NCBI RefSeq assembly: GCF_002994745.2
Contig: NC_037092.1
Location: 23,709,001 to 23,773,000 of the forward strand
Direction: 5' to 3'
DNA length: 64,000 bases
Source of the DNA: Rosa chinensis
Lineage: Eukaryota > Streptophyta > Magnoliopsida > Rosales > Rosaceae
Shown: positions 1 to 10,282 of the stretch, piece by piece
Layout: every line of letters starts with the position of its first letter
Numbering within the stretch: position 1 is the first letter of the stretch
Program-made: the position numbers and the translations under genes
Notes under the pieces: model-generated
What the model saw: only the letters and a program-made list of their open reading frames with translations
Databases searched by the model: none
What the model was told of the DNA's origin: nothing

Positions 1-522
1 CTCTAGGATGAAAAAGATGCAACGTGTGCGTTTCCTCCTTGCAGTTGTGAGACAGCCACTGAAGTCAAGGCCTATTTGGAGACACAAAAGACCATGAAGT
101 TTTTGATGGGGCTTAGTGACAACTACGCAACGATCCGGAGTAACGTAATTGGTATGGATCCTCTTCTGAGAGTGAACAAGGCGTATGCCATGGCACTGCG
201 GCATGAGAAACAAGCAGAGGTTTCTAGTGGAAAGACAATAGCTACACATGAAGCATCTGCCTTCTCAGTGAAGAAGATTAATCGTGGTTTCAATCCTACA
301 GAAAGGGAAGTCATGTGTGAAAAGTGCAATATGACCAATCACAGCACAAAGAACTACAGGGCACACCTCAAGTGCACCTATTGCAATGGGAAAGGGCACA
401 CTTATGAGGATTGCCGAAGAAGGAAGAATGCAATGGAGGGTGGACAAGCACCACCAAAGGCTAACCATGTGACCTCGGCAAGTGATAACAAGGAAGCCAT
501 GACTTGTTTTCCATTTTCATGA
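1..522 (+). pseudogene. Copia gag fragment with zinc knuckle
   Basis: The reading frame is open from base 7, with no start codon of its own because the gene begins left of the window. It shows the C-terminal half of a Copia capsid domain, then two Cys-rich segments. The second is a CX2CX4HX4C zinc knuckle at about 373-414, the RNA-binding nucleocapsid motif. An in-frame TGA at 520-522 ends the ORF. The following protease frame is the same frame, so the original gag-pol was one polyprotein and the TGA is a nonsense mutation, most simply CGA to TGA. Confidence 0.85.
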
Positions 523-1938
523 GAAGAATGTCACCAGCTCCTCGGCCAGCTCTTAACCAAAACCAAGCCCGCTGCAGCTAACTTGGTTGGTAATATTCCA
601 AACTATGAGGACCTTTCAGGTAAAGCGTTTGCCCTTGCACAAAATAGCAATGAGACAGTATGGATATTGGATAGTGGGGCTAGCGATCACATAGTTTGTA
701 ATCCTACTTTGCTTACTTCATTAAAGCCTGCTCATAATCGTTTGGTTAAATTACCTGATGGAACCTCAGCATATGTTATTCATATTGGGACAGTAGTTTT
801 CTCTTCACATTTCATGCTTCACAATGTTCTTTGCATCCCATTGTTCTACCTAAACTTGATCTCTGTGAGCAAACTAGCATTTGATTCATTCTATATTACC
901 ATTTTTCTTAGACAAGTTTGTGTCATACAGGACCTACGATCAGGGAAGATGATTGGGATGGGAACTGAGAATGAGGGACTCTACTACCTCAATCACTCGA
1001 AGAAAGGAACATGTAATGTGGTGCGCACCAAAACACACAACCTGTGGCACCAAAGATTCGGACATCCTTCTAGCAAAGTATCTTCATTATTTCCCTTTCT
1101 CGCAAATAAAGCTTGTGATGTAAGCAATTGTTCTATCTGTCCTTTAGCCAAACACACTAGACAACCTTTTCCATTAAGTACTACTTCTAGTGAATCTTGT
1201 TTCGATTTGATATACGTTGACATATGGGGTGGTTACCATGTTTCCTCTATTTCTGGTGCAAAATATTTCTTAACCATAGTTGATGATCATTCAAGAAGCA
1301 CATGGGTTTATCTAATGCAACACAAGTCTGAAACAAGAACTTTACTTGTTCATTTTATTCACTTAGTTGAGAATCAGTTTGGCAAGAGAGTCAAAGTAGT
1401 ACGGAGTGATAATGGCCCAGAATTTAAAATCTCACAATTTTATTCATCCAAAGGTATCCTTCACCAGACAAGCTGCGTCAACACACCACAACAAAATGGT
1501 GTCGTTGAGCGTAAACACAGACATTTACTTAATGTTGCTCGGGCTCTTCTTTTCCAAGCTAATCTACCTAAACCTTTTTGGGGGGACGCCATACTCACTG
1601 CGGCCTATCTCATAAACAGAACACCAACACCACTTCTTCATGGTAAAACACCTTTTGAGATACTCTTCCACAAAGAGCCAAATTATTCTCACTTAAGGGT
1701 TTTTGGTTGTCGTTGTTTTGTGTCTACACACCTAGTCCGACCTAGCAAGTTTGATCCTCGCTCTACTGAATGCATTTTTCTTGGTTATTCCCATGGGCAA
1801 AAAGGGTACAAAGTCTATGACTTGGCAGCCAAGAAAACTCTAGTGTCACGAGATGTGTTATTTTTTGAAGATGTGTTTCCTTTCCAAGCCAATCCAGATG
1901 TTATTTCTCCATCAAACACGGATTTGTTTCCTAGTTTA
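523..1938 (+). pseudogene. Copia protease and integrase region of pol
   Basis: This continues in the gag frame. The aspartic protease motif DSGASDH lies at about 670-690. A GAG-pre-integrase motif (LWHQRFGHPS) lies at about 1040-1070. The integrase core has its Asp, Asp and Glu residues in VDIWGG, VDDHSR and SDNGPEF, followed by NTPQQNGVVERKHR. These domains mature the polyprotein and insert the cDNA. The frame runs without a stop into the MITE at 1939, where it ends artificially at 1993-1995. Confidence 0.9.
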
Positions 1939-2255
1939 TGGCACGTTTACTTACTTGGAATGGAAATAATCATGAATCGGAGACAATTGGAATAGGAGAA
2001 GAAAAGAATCGGTATTGATTCCAGATGAATTGATTCCTAAACTCATCTCCCCCCTTCATAATCAAATTCCTGAGTATTCAGGAATCAATTCCTTATAAGG
2101 ATGTGGAACCTACATCCATTCATATTCCTTCATGTGTTAGTAAACGCAGGAATACTTTTTCCTGAAATCATTCCAATTCATTTATGTGTTAGTAAACACA
2201 GGAATAAATTTACCCCGTAATCATTCCCTCTCATTCCAAGTAAGTAAACATGTTC
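1939..2255. mobile_element. PIF/Harbinger-like (Tourist-type) MITE
   Basis: A 317-bp element with inverted ends: the 18-mer GTTTACTTACTTGGAATG at 1945-1962 is repeated as its exact reverse complement at 2232-2249. Six weakly matched bases lie outside each. It is flanked by TTA at 1936-1938 and 2256-2258, the 3-bp target duplication typical of PIF/Harbinger elements. Internal sub-repeats (GTGTTAGTAAAC) are visible. It has no coding capacity. It interrupts Copia pol. Confidence 0.88.
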
Positions 2256-3558
2256 TTAACTCAATCAACATATTCTGACCTTGATTTGGTCTCCATAAAT
2301 CACTCACACCCTATTATCTCTCCACATGATTCCACACATTCCGCTGATACCCAATCTCCACAAATCACTCAATTTACCCAATCTCCACAAATCATTCAAT
2401 CTCCTTCTACTCTATCTCATCCAAACACATCCCCTGATAACGTCTATCACCAAATCCCATCTTCTCCCACTGATAACACACTTGCGTCATCCTCAGACAC
2501 CACACTTCCCACATCCAACTATCACACTTTAGTATCTTCACAATCTTCCCAACCTACACCACCACAACCACGCAGGTCTTCTCGGCTTACCAAGGTACCA
2601 ACCACACTGCAGGACTTTCATATTGAAGCAGCTCTCCCCTCACGGCTAGGCCCTTCCTCTTCTTCGAGCGAGGTCGTCCCTTCAAGTACTGCTCACTGTC
2701 TTTTCAATGTCTTGTCCTATGATAACCTTTCTCCTCCTCATCGAGTCTTCACTACTAATATCACTATCCAGCGAGAACCTACCTCTTTTTCTCAAGCAGT
2801 TCAGGACTCGAAATGGCGAGAAGTAAGGAAGCAAGAGGTTCAAGCACTTCAAGCAAATAAAACATAGAGTTTGGTTCCGCTGCCAGCTCACAAGCGACTT
2901 ATTGGTTGCAACTGGGACTACAAAATTAAGTACAACCCCGATGGCACAGTTGAGCGGTACAAGGCCAAGTTAGTGGCCAAGGGGTACAGTCAAGTTGAAG
3001 GGATCGATTACAGGGAAACATTTGCTCCAGTGGCTAAGTTAACTACAGTCTATATTCTCCTAAGTCTTGCGGCTTTGCAGAACTGGCATCTTCATCAATT
3101 GGACGTAAATAATGCCTTTCTCAATGGTGATCTTCATGAGGATGTTTACATGCAATTGCCTCCTGGGTTTGGACGAAAAAGGGAGACTCGAGTTTGTAAA
3201 TTACACAAATCATTATATGGATTGAAGCAAGCCTCAAGGCAATGGTTCCTAAAGCTTACTGCAGCTCTCAAGTCAGCAGGCTTCAAGCAGTCTTGGTCTA
3301 ATTACTCTTTATTCGTCCGAAATCAACAAGGTCGATTTACAGCTCTGTTGGTGTATGTAGATGACGTTATTTTAGCAGGGAAGAGCCTGAAGGAGATCAC
3401 CGAAACCAAGCAGTTCCTTGGGAGTCATTTCAAGCTCAAAGATATGGGACAATTAAGGTACTTTCTTGGCATAGAATTAGCTAGGTTCAAGCATGGAATT
3501 GCTTTGTGTCAAAGAAAGTATGCATTAGAGATCCTTGAAGATACAGGGTTCTTGGGCC
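2256..3558 (+). pseudogene. Copia reverse transcriptase region of pol
   Basis: After a Ser/Thr/Pro-rich linker (about 2256-2700) the frame enters the Copia reverse transcriptase. Visible motifs are [30 protein letters not shown] and the catalytic YVDD at about 3352-3366. A TAG stop at 2865-2867 replaces what is normally a Trp codon just before the RT domain. Near 3553-3558 a 1-base indel in a short G run moves the homology to another frame. Confidence 0.88.
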
Positions 3559-4310
3559 AAACCTTCACGGTTTCCAGTTGAGCAAAATGTGACACTAACG
3601 CAAGGAGATGGAAGTTTGCTGGAAGATGCGTCTCAATACCGAAGATTAGTGGGATGACTTATATATCTGACCATCACAAGGCCGGACCTTGTCTACGCTG
3701 TGCACATACTAAGTCAATTCATGGACAAACCAAGGCAGCCACACCTTGAAGCGGCGCATAAAGTGTTGAGGTACATCAAGCAAACACCTGGTCAGGGAAT
3801 ACTATTGCCTTCCACAGGGCCATTGGAATTGAGAGCATATTGCGACGCGGACTGGGTTTGTTGTAAAGACAATAGAAGATCAACAACTGGCTATTGTATC
3901 TTTCTTAGACATGCGCCCATCTCATGGAAGATAAAGAAGCAAAGTACGGTGTCACGTTCAAGCGCAGAAGCTGAGTACCATTCCATGGCCACCACATGTT
4001 GTGAGATAACATGGTTGCGGTATATACTGAGGGATTTGAATGTTGGACATGGACAACCAGTCAGATTATACTGTGACAATCAAGCGGCTACACACATAGC
4101 CTCAAACCCTGTGTTCCATGAACGAACGAGCACATAGAAATAGATTGTCATGTTGTACAAGAAAAGGTGCAGAGAGGGCTAATTGGAACTGAGCACATTC
4201 GGACCAAAGAACAACTAGCAGACTTGTTTACAAAGCCGCTAAGTTTGAATCAGTTCTCTACATTATTAAACAAGTTGGGTGTAATTAACATACACTCCAA
4301 CTTGAGGGGG
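3559..4310 (+). pseudogene. Copia RNase H region of pol, frameshifted
   Basis: The Copia RNase H lies in a different frame from the RT. Motifs are YCDADW at about 3838-3856, RRSTTGYCIFL, and SRSSAEAEYHSMA at about 3955-3990, followed by the DNQAATHIASNPVFHERT end. There is a TGA stop at 3655-3657 and a further 1-base shift near 4123-4130. The C-terminal LADLFTKPL motif at about 4210-4245 is then read in a third frame. It ends just before the polypurine tract. Confidence 0.85.
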
Positions 4311-4495
4311 AGTATTGAAGGAAAGAATCTCACGTAGATAGGAGTTTGCTGTAATTGGTATTCTATAATATCCTAGATTAGTTGTGTGAGTTGTATTACC
4401 ATACTTAGTCCTAGAATCGTGGATCCAGTTTGTAAACAGAATACATATAAGCTGTATCAAACCACAATTGAAATCAAGGAAATATTTTCTCCTCA
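4301..4495 (+). repeat. Copia polypurine tract and 3' LTR (end uncertain)
   Basis: The polypurine tract CTTGAGGGGGAG (4301-4312) is followed by an LTR beginning at about TATTGAAGGAAAG. The likely right end is the CA at about 4495, but without the 5' LTR neither the length nor the target duplication can be confirmed. Confidence 0.5.
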
Positions 4496-4938
4496 AATCG
4501 TTCCTCTTTAGACTTGACCTGCAAAACTGTATCTCACTACTTGCTTGTATCCTATTAGAATTCCATTTTGTTTATAAATTGCATACAGAAAATTTGTTGC
4601 AAAACAAATAAAATAGATTTATAGTGAAGTTTAACACTCTTTCAAATTTTGATTTTTTTCCCTGGGGTTAAATGCATGGTGGGATAATCTTAGTACGTAC
4701 GTGAATGTGTATTGTTTGGTAAATGGCTCATTATATATCAAGTAGCAATGAGTTGGAATTAGACTTTTAGAATTTTTTTCGGGGCATGGGGAATTATTCT
4801 GTGGTCTTAGAATTATTTTCGGGGGATATTCAAATTAACAAAAGTCAACAAACATTAAATTATAGAAAACTTCATATACAATGAGGAAATAAACATTAAC
4901 GTTCATTCCATTTCAAAAACAAAACAAAAACAAAAAGC
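4496..4938. other. AT-rich intergenic DNA
   Basis: No convincing gene, RNA or repeat structure was seen. It separates the 3' end of one Copia from the LTR of another. Confidence 0.5.
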
Positions 4939-5307
4939 TGTTTTTGAGAATCGATATTTGAGAGAGAAATTGATAATATGAGCCTCTTTATATAGAGAAT
5001 AGCATAGAGACATAGTTGTACATGAAAACATAATCATACATTGATTCGATATCTACTAAGATTCTCCGAGATTATCTCTAATACAAACCCTATTATAACT
5101 AGAGCAAGTAACCTAGAGTTTGGGCCAAACATATATTCTGGATTTACTTGAACACTTCTCCTTGTGTCGCCCAAACTTGGTGCTCCTCTCGTTGCCTCAT
5201 TAAAAACATTACCGAGTAACAAAAACTCAATGAGACAAAAATAACCTCATTCAAAGGGGAAAAAGATCACAACACACCCTTCACATTTCGAGATCAACAT
5301 GTCAACA
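4939..5307 (-). repeat. 3' LTR of deleted Copia, with doubled polypurine tract
   Basis: On the minus strand the LTR begins TGTTGACATG at 5307 and ends TTCTCAAAAACA at 4939. It is similar to 6505-6729 and to 57118-57298. Directly upstream on the minus strand, at 5308-5339, the purine tract AGGGGGAGA occurs twice, about 18 bp apart. Confidence 0.8.
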
Positions 5308-5835
5308 TCTCCCCCTGATGTCTGCATCTCCCCCTGATCACTGCAATCATGGGAGTTCGAATAACTTTCGCAAAACCAATGCTTGCAACATGTTTCTTGA
5401 ACGTGGATTTGGGCAATGACTTAGTAAACAAGTCTACCACATTGTCCTCGGATCGAACATAGTTCACTTTGATCTTGAGGAGCTTCTGTTGTTGCTGATT
5501 ATTGAAGAACTTAGGCGATATGTGCTTGGTGTTGTTGCCTTTGTTGTAGCCTTGCTTCATTTGTTCAATGCAAGCAGTATTATCCTCATAAATGTTGGTA
5601 GGCTCACTTGTGGTAGACTTCAAACCACAATTGCTTCAAACATGTGTAACTATAGATCTAAGCCATATACATTCATGAACCACTTCGTGAAGAGCAATAA
5701 TCTCTGTATGGTTCGAAGAAGTAACGACTAGGGTCAATTTTGTAGACCTCTAAGATATCGCGGTCTTACCTATGGTGAACAGATAATCAGTTTGGGAACG
5801 ACCTTTGTGTGGGTCAGAGAGGTACCCAGCATCAG
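5308..5835 (-). pseudogene. Copia RNase H fragment
   Basis: The minus-strand reading gives the end of a Copia RNase H: a DAGYLSDPHKGRSQTDY-like segment near 5829, SSNHTEIIALHE near 5700-5730, then YEDNTACIEQMKQG and a VVDLFTKSLP end near 5400-5430. Two in-frame stops are visible: TAG at 5750-5752 (replacing the usual Trp of the ISW motif) and TGA at 5636-5638. The longest open part runs from 5623 to 5294. Confidence 0.85.
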
Positions 5836-6490
5836 CAAAAAGAAGAGAAATTGAATAAAAACTCAAAAAAGAGAACTTTTAGTAAAAAAAATACATTGAA
5901 ATAGGTCGTCGGAAAATTTGGCCAGAAAGTGGTTAGAAAAATGGCCGGAAAAAGTCGCCGGAGCTGACGTGGCGGGCTGAGCTAACGTGGCCCTGGTGTA
6001 GGCCTGGCTGGTAGTGGGCCAGAGACGCGTCAATAGGCCTGTGACGTCAGTGGGCCAGGCTGCTGTCCCTCTTTTTTTTTCTTCTTCAGTGGGCCACGGG
6101 CCGAGCTTTCTTCTTTCTGGGTCAAGCTTCCTTTCCTTCTTCTTTGGGCTAGGCTGCGTGGCTTCCCCTTTTTTTCTCTCTCTGGGCTCATCTGGGACAG
6201 AGGAAGAATTAAGGCGGCAGTTCAATGATGCAGCAATTCTGGTGGTCGGTTCCGGGGATAATATTTTCTGTTCCCGGATTCTGCGGTAGAGATGCCGCCT
6301 GTGACGAAATATGATGGTCAAAGGTGGACCGAAAAGGTTCGAACCGGGTAGGGGATGTTCTTCTTCTTCTGGTGGCCGGTTCACCGTTTTTCCGGCCGGT
6401 TCTGGACTCCTGGGATTTGAGGATTCAATATATGCAGCGGTGGTTGCTAGGGATTAAAGGCTACAAAATTAGGGTTTCAAGGTTAGGACG

Positions 6491-6729
6491 TCATGCTGAT
6501 AACGTGTTTAAGGAAAACAAAAATTGGGAGAGAATTGAGTCGTGCTTTCATTGATAATATGAGTCTCTTTTTATAGAGGATTACAAGACATAGAATCAGA
6601 GTTGTACAAGGAAAGATAATCGTACAATTAATCGGATATCTATGAATATCTCTAATTCAAAACCCTATTACAACTACATCAACTAACCTAGAGTTTGGGT
6701 TACACATATATTCTAGATTTACTTGAACA
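6491..6729 (-). repeat. Primer-binding site and truncated 5' LTR of deleted Copia
   Basis: On the minus strand the LTR ends in AAACA at 6505 and is followed by CGTTATCAGCATGA, an unusual primer-binding site. Homology to the 3' LTR stops at about 6729, next to a (TG)n tract, so the LTR start is lost. Confidence 0.75.
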
Positions 6730-6735
6730 AATAGA

Positions 6736-6736
<1 letters not shown>

Positions 6737-6770
<34 letters not shown>
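6737..6770. repeat. (TG)17 microsatellite
   Basis: Uninterrupted TG dinucleotides that abut the broken LTR end. Confidence 0.95.
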
Positions 6771-6774
<4 letters not shown>

Positions 6775-7120
6775 GAGGTCTGTTCCAAAGAGGACCTCCT
6801 TACTTTTAAAATTTGAGAATTTTTACTATTTTATACTAGTAATAGTATATGACATAATTCAATAATTTCAATTGTTGATATTTTAGATTTTTATGCAGCA
6901 ATTGTATCTGCAAAAAATCAACTAAATCCATAATCATTTTGTTATTCAAAATTGTATAAACAAATTTAGTCTGTTAGATTAAATTAAAACGAACATTGTG
7001 TTAATCAAATGGTTAAATGTTTTCTGATTGATTTGGCTAATCTTTAATAGAATTCGTACGTGTGTATGGAACTAGAGAATGAATTGTTTAGATTATTAAA
7101 CTACATGCTAAAAAAAAAAA
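6771..7120. other. AT-rich spacer with short palindromic arm
   Basis: The first 45 bases (AGAGGTCTGTTCC... to CTCCTTACTTTTA) are partly mirrored at 8674-8720. The remainder shows no gene. Confidence 0.4.
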
Positions 7121-7372
7121 TTAATAATAATAATCTATTTACTGAGTCTGGTGCTTGGAATGTTCCTTTGATAAAATCTATGTTCCTGGCTCATGAAGTA
7201 GATTTGATTCTAAGTATGCCATTGGGGTTACGAACAATTCAGATCGGTTGGTTTGGCATTATACGAAGAATGGAAGTTTTAGTGTGAAAACGGGATATTG
7301 GGTGGCTCGTGATTTGATGGCAATTAAGAGTGGAAATGTAGCTGACTGCAGTTCCTCAGGTGTGTCGGCAAT

Positions 7373-7729
7373 TTGGATAGGAAAGTCTGGGGTTTGAATG
7401 TACCACCTAAAGTTAAACTTTTACTTTGGAGGGCCATCAATAATTTTCTCCCATGTGGTCAAAATCTACAGAGAAGAAAGATAACGCCTGATGCTTCTTG
7501 TTGGCTCTGTAATGCACCGGTGGAATCTACAATTCATGCGTTTTGGGAATGTCCCAATGCAAGAAAGGCTTGGAAGTCTTCTTTGTTAGGTGACGTGTGT
7601 AAAGTATTGAAAGTGCCTTCTTTAATTGATCTAGTCACACATGCAATTAGTATTGCCGTTGGAAGTGATTCGGAAGCTTTTGGCTTTATCATGTGGTGAA
7701 TTTGGAGAGATAGGAACCTTCACCGTCAT
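7373..7729 (+). pseudogene. LINE zf-RVT (RT zinc-binding) domain
   Basis: The frame reads WGLNVPPKVKLLLWRAINNFLP, then CWLCNAPVESTIHAFWECPNA. These are the conserved Trp, Cys and His residues of the zf-RVT domain downstream of plant LINE reverse transcriptases. A TGA at 7697-7699, where a Trp codon is expected, stops it. The same frame continues IWRDRNLHRHGE up to the SINE. Confidence 0.85.
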
Positions 7730-7743
7730 GGTGAAAGAACTTT

Positions 7744-7938
7744 TTTTTTTTTTTTTTGACTTTGTCAAGGGGAACCTAAAGGCTTCCTAGGCCCAAGATA
7801 AACCCCTTCGGCTCATGTGAAATGCTCCAACAGTGCATTGCAACACAGTGCCTGGCCACTTTGACAATTTCAGGATTCAAACCTAAGTTGGAGAGCACAC
7901 CCAACTAGGCAAGAACCACTAGGTCACTTGCAGTGGTT
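7744..7938 (-). mobile_element. tRNA-derived SINE
   Basis: On the minus strand the element starts near CCAACCACTGCAAGTGACC at 7938. It contains a pol III B box (GGTTTGAATCC) about 60 bases in and an A-box-like CCTAGTGG, and it ends in a poly(A) tail (the T run at 7741-7757). Imperfect 14-bp target duplications flank it: GGTGAAAGAACTTT at 7730-7743 and GGTGTAAAAACTTT at 7939-7952. It interrupts the LINE coding sequence between its zf-RVT and RNase H parts. Confidence 0.85.
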
Positions 7939-7952
7939 GGTGTAAAAACTTT

Positions 7953-8583
7953 GAAACCGGAGGAATTAGTTGCTGCAGCTGGAGACTGGCAGATGCAATT
8001 TGATGCTGCTAATGTGAAAGTCAAAACTTGTGATCCAAAAAGATATGTGCTAGGAAGAGTGGTTGGACATATACCGGTGGAGCCTCAAGTCTGGAAGCCT
8101 CCGATCTTGGGTTGCCTCAAGATGAATTTTGATGGTGCCACTGATGTGCAGAATGGGGTATGTGGGCTCGGAGTTGTTTTCCGAGACCATTTAGGAAAAC
8201 TACGAGGGGCTATGGCTGTTCCCCAGGTCAGTAATATCTCACCAAGGGCTGTTGAATCTTTGGCACTACTACATGGTCTCAGGTTTCCTCTACATGTTGG
8301 TTTTTTAAGTTTAGAAGTGGATGGGAATGCGCTAACAGTCTTAAATGCCTTGAATGATGAAAGTGGTGATCTCAGTTCGGAAGGTCATATTTTTGATGAA
8401 GTTAAACAGTTAGTTTTATCATTTACTAATTGTAGTTGGCATTTTGTGAAGCGCGATTGTAACATGGTTGCACATCGCCTTGCAAAAGAAGCCCTTTGTC
8501 TTAGTCAACCTTTTTTATGTTTGGAGTCGGGGTCTAGTTGGCTTCAACAGTGTGTCAGTATGGACTTCATTAGTGAAGTCTAA
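7953..8583 (+). pseudogene. LINE RNase H-like domain (RVT_3)
   Basis: The frame resembles the RNase H-like domain at the C terminus of plant LINE polyproteins. It shows LKMNFDGA with the first catalytic Asp, GLGVVFRDHLGK, AVESLALLHGL with the Glu, LSLEVDGNALTV with the next Asp, and FVKRDCNMVAHRLAKEA at the end. The original start is upstream in the LINE. The segment is now separated from the zf-RVT part by the SINE. The stop codon is at 8581-8583. Confidence 0.85.
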
Positions 8584-8678
8584 AGTGGGCAGAGTTTCGT
8601 TTTGAAGCTCTTGTTACCATTCTCATTGTAATCTTCGTTCTTTAATGAAGTTCTTATTTTGATCCAAAAAAAATAAAA

Positions 8679-10282
8679 TTAAGGAGGTACTCTCTAGATC
8701 CTCCACACACACATATATACTTATTTTGCGGTGTAGAGTCAACTAAATCAAGAGAATATTTCTACGTCAATGTGATATTGACAGTAGTACTGTGCTATGT
8801 TATTCGTAAGCTTACTTAAGGATTGTGTAAACTTAAGTTTAGTTTAATTATTTTGAACACCCACTTGTGAATTTCTAATGCAATTGATTCCTCTTGGAAT
8901 CGTCCTCTTATCTACGACGACTTTATATGTTAGTTCAACCAAGCAATTAAGCCAACCCAGTGCAGGATAGAAATTGTCTTGAATTTTCATAGTGGTATCA
9001 ACTATCAAGTAGACAAGTACAGCTCTAATATATGTGTCCTTTCTCAATCATGTTGCTTCAGTTGACTTAGACTTTATAATTGACACAATTAATTAAGAAG
9101 CTTGCAAGCAATTATGATACATAGAAAATTGTTGTGTTTTCATAAAACAAGCTCATTCTCTCGGGACATGAACCTTTTGTCCATAAAAAAAAAAAAATGA
9201 TTGTTTGACAATTCAAGTATCAGCAACGATCTTATTTAACTATATGGCATATATGCAAGTTAAATTATGAATTAAAAACCCTGATGTGATGATTATGATT
9301 TTGATTGAAATGTATAAATAGATGTACTGAAATTGTGGTACGTCAATGTTTTTCTTATTGGGTAAAGCTTGCATATCCGTCATTAACATATAAATGATAT
9401 AATGAAAAGAGTTTTTATTAATATAGAGTGAAGTTGACCTCTCCTTTCATTTTTTGATTATATTCAGACCTCATAATTTATTCTTTGAACTTCTCCTTTC
9501 ATTTTTTTCCATCACACTTCCTATTTTACCCTCTACATTAGAAACGTCAAAAGCAAGCTGCCCCAATTGGTTGCCATTGCTGCTAATTTCAGTTGGCCAA
9601 ATTATCTATCTGAGCTGCAATCTGTTACGATGGTGGGGGACGAGCATTGAGATTCATGATCCGGAAAGAGATAGGGATGAAGGAAAGATGGTGAGGTTAG
9701 TGGAGGATGAATTTGCAGAGGAAACCAAAAAACAAATCTAAAATGCTAGCTACTTTTATGAATTACAATAATCAAGATCCAGATAACCAAATAAAAACTA
9801 CATAAGGCTTGTATAAGGATTAAATTTTTACAAAAATTGAAGGAGGTTCAAATATCAAATTTGAAGATCTGACTGGAATCATCCATTCAAAATAATTTTG
9901 ACAAAAAAAAAAAGTTTATCAAAGAGAAAATAACCATAATCGGGCATCGTAATGAAGAAATATAGCATTCTAAATTTACTAATGAAGGGCGGCCGGACAT
10001 TTTTAGCAAATTTCACTTTTCCATGTTTTTACACATTGTCTATGTATGCTAGTTCTTTCAAAAGTTTGTTGTTTTGCACCAACTCGACACCAAGTTATAC
10101 ACATACTCGTCCCTCTAGCTACATATTTATTATTCAATTCCAAATTCATTCATTTCTAAATATCCCATTTCTCGTTTCAAAAAAAAAAAAATACCCCATT
10201 TCAAACGGTAATGGAGTTTTTTCAATAATTAATCTCATCAAGAAAATAAAAATGCAGCACAAAAATAAACATCATATATAAA
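8679..10282. other. AT-rich intergenic DNA
   Basis: No gene is recognised. A 95-codon ORF at 9454-9741 has no familiar motif and low-complexity ends and is probably chance. Homopolymer A runs occur at 9186-9197 and 9902-9913. Confidence 0.4.

Larger units (their letters stand above)
1..4495 (+). mobile_element. Decayed Ty1/Copia retrotransposon, 5' end outside window
   Basis: The domain order gag, protease, GAG-pre-integrase, integrase, reverse transcriptase, RNase H is the Copia order. It ends in a polypurine tract (4301-4312) and the start of a 3' LTR at about 4313-4316. The 5' LTR and start of gag lie left of the window. The reading frame is broken by stop codons at 520-522, 2865-2867 and 3655-3657, by frameshifts near 3553-3558 and 4123-4130, and by a MITE at 1939-2255. 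The element cannot be autonomous. The 3' end of the LTR is uncertain because the mate LTR is not visible. Confidence 0.9.
4939..6729 (-). mobile_element. Internally deleted Ty1/Copia element
   Basis: Read on the minus strand it has a truncated 5' LTR (6505-6729), a primer-binding site (6491-6504), a leader (about 5860-6490), only the last part of pol (RNase H, about 5310-5835), two polypurine tracts and a 3' LTR (4939-5307). The gag, protease, integrase and RT are missing. The leader matches that of the plus-strand Copia at 57299-58336. That element is therefore of the same family and shows what was lost. Confidence 0.85.
7121..8675 (+). mobile_element. 5'-truncated LINE fragment (non-LTR retrotransposon)
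   Basis: Only the C-terminal part of a LINE ORF2 is present. It holds the region before the zinc-binding RT domain (about 7130-7370, one frameshift), the zf-RVT domain and an RNase H-like domain. A short 3' UTR ends in an A-rich tail at 8665-8678. The 5' truncation and A tail are typical of target-primed reverse transcription. A SINE inserted at 7744-7938 splits it. Confidence 0.85.

Noticed and set aside
9454..9741. 95-codon ORF
   Set aside because: No motif, no homologue recognised, and no splice or promoter context; probably chance in AT-rich DNA.
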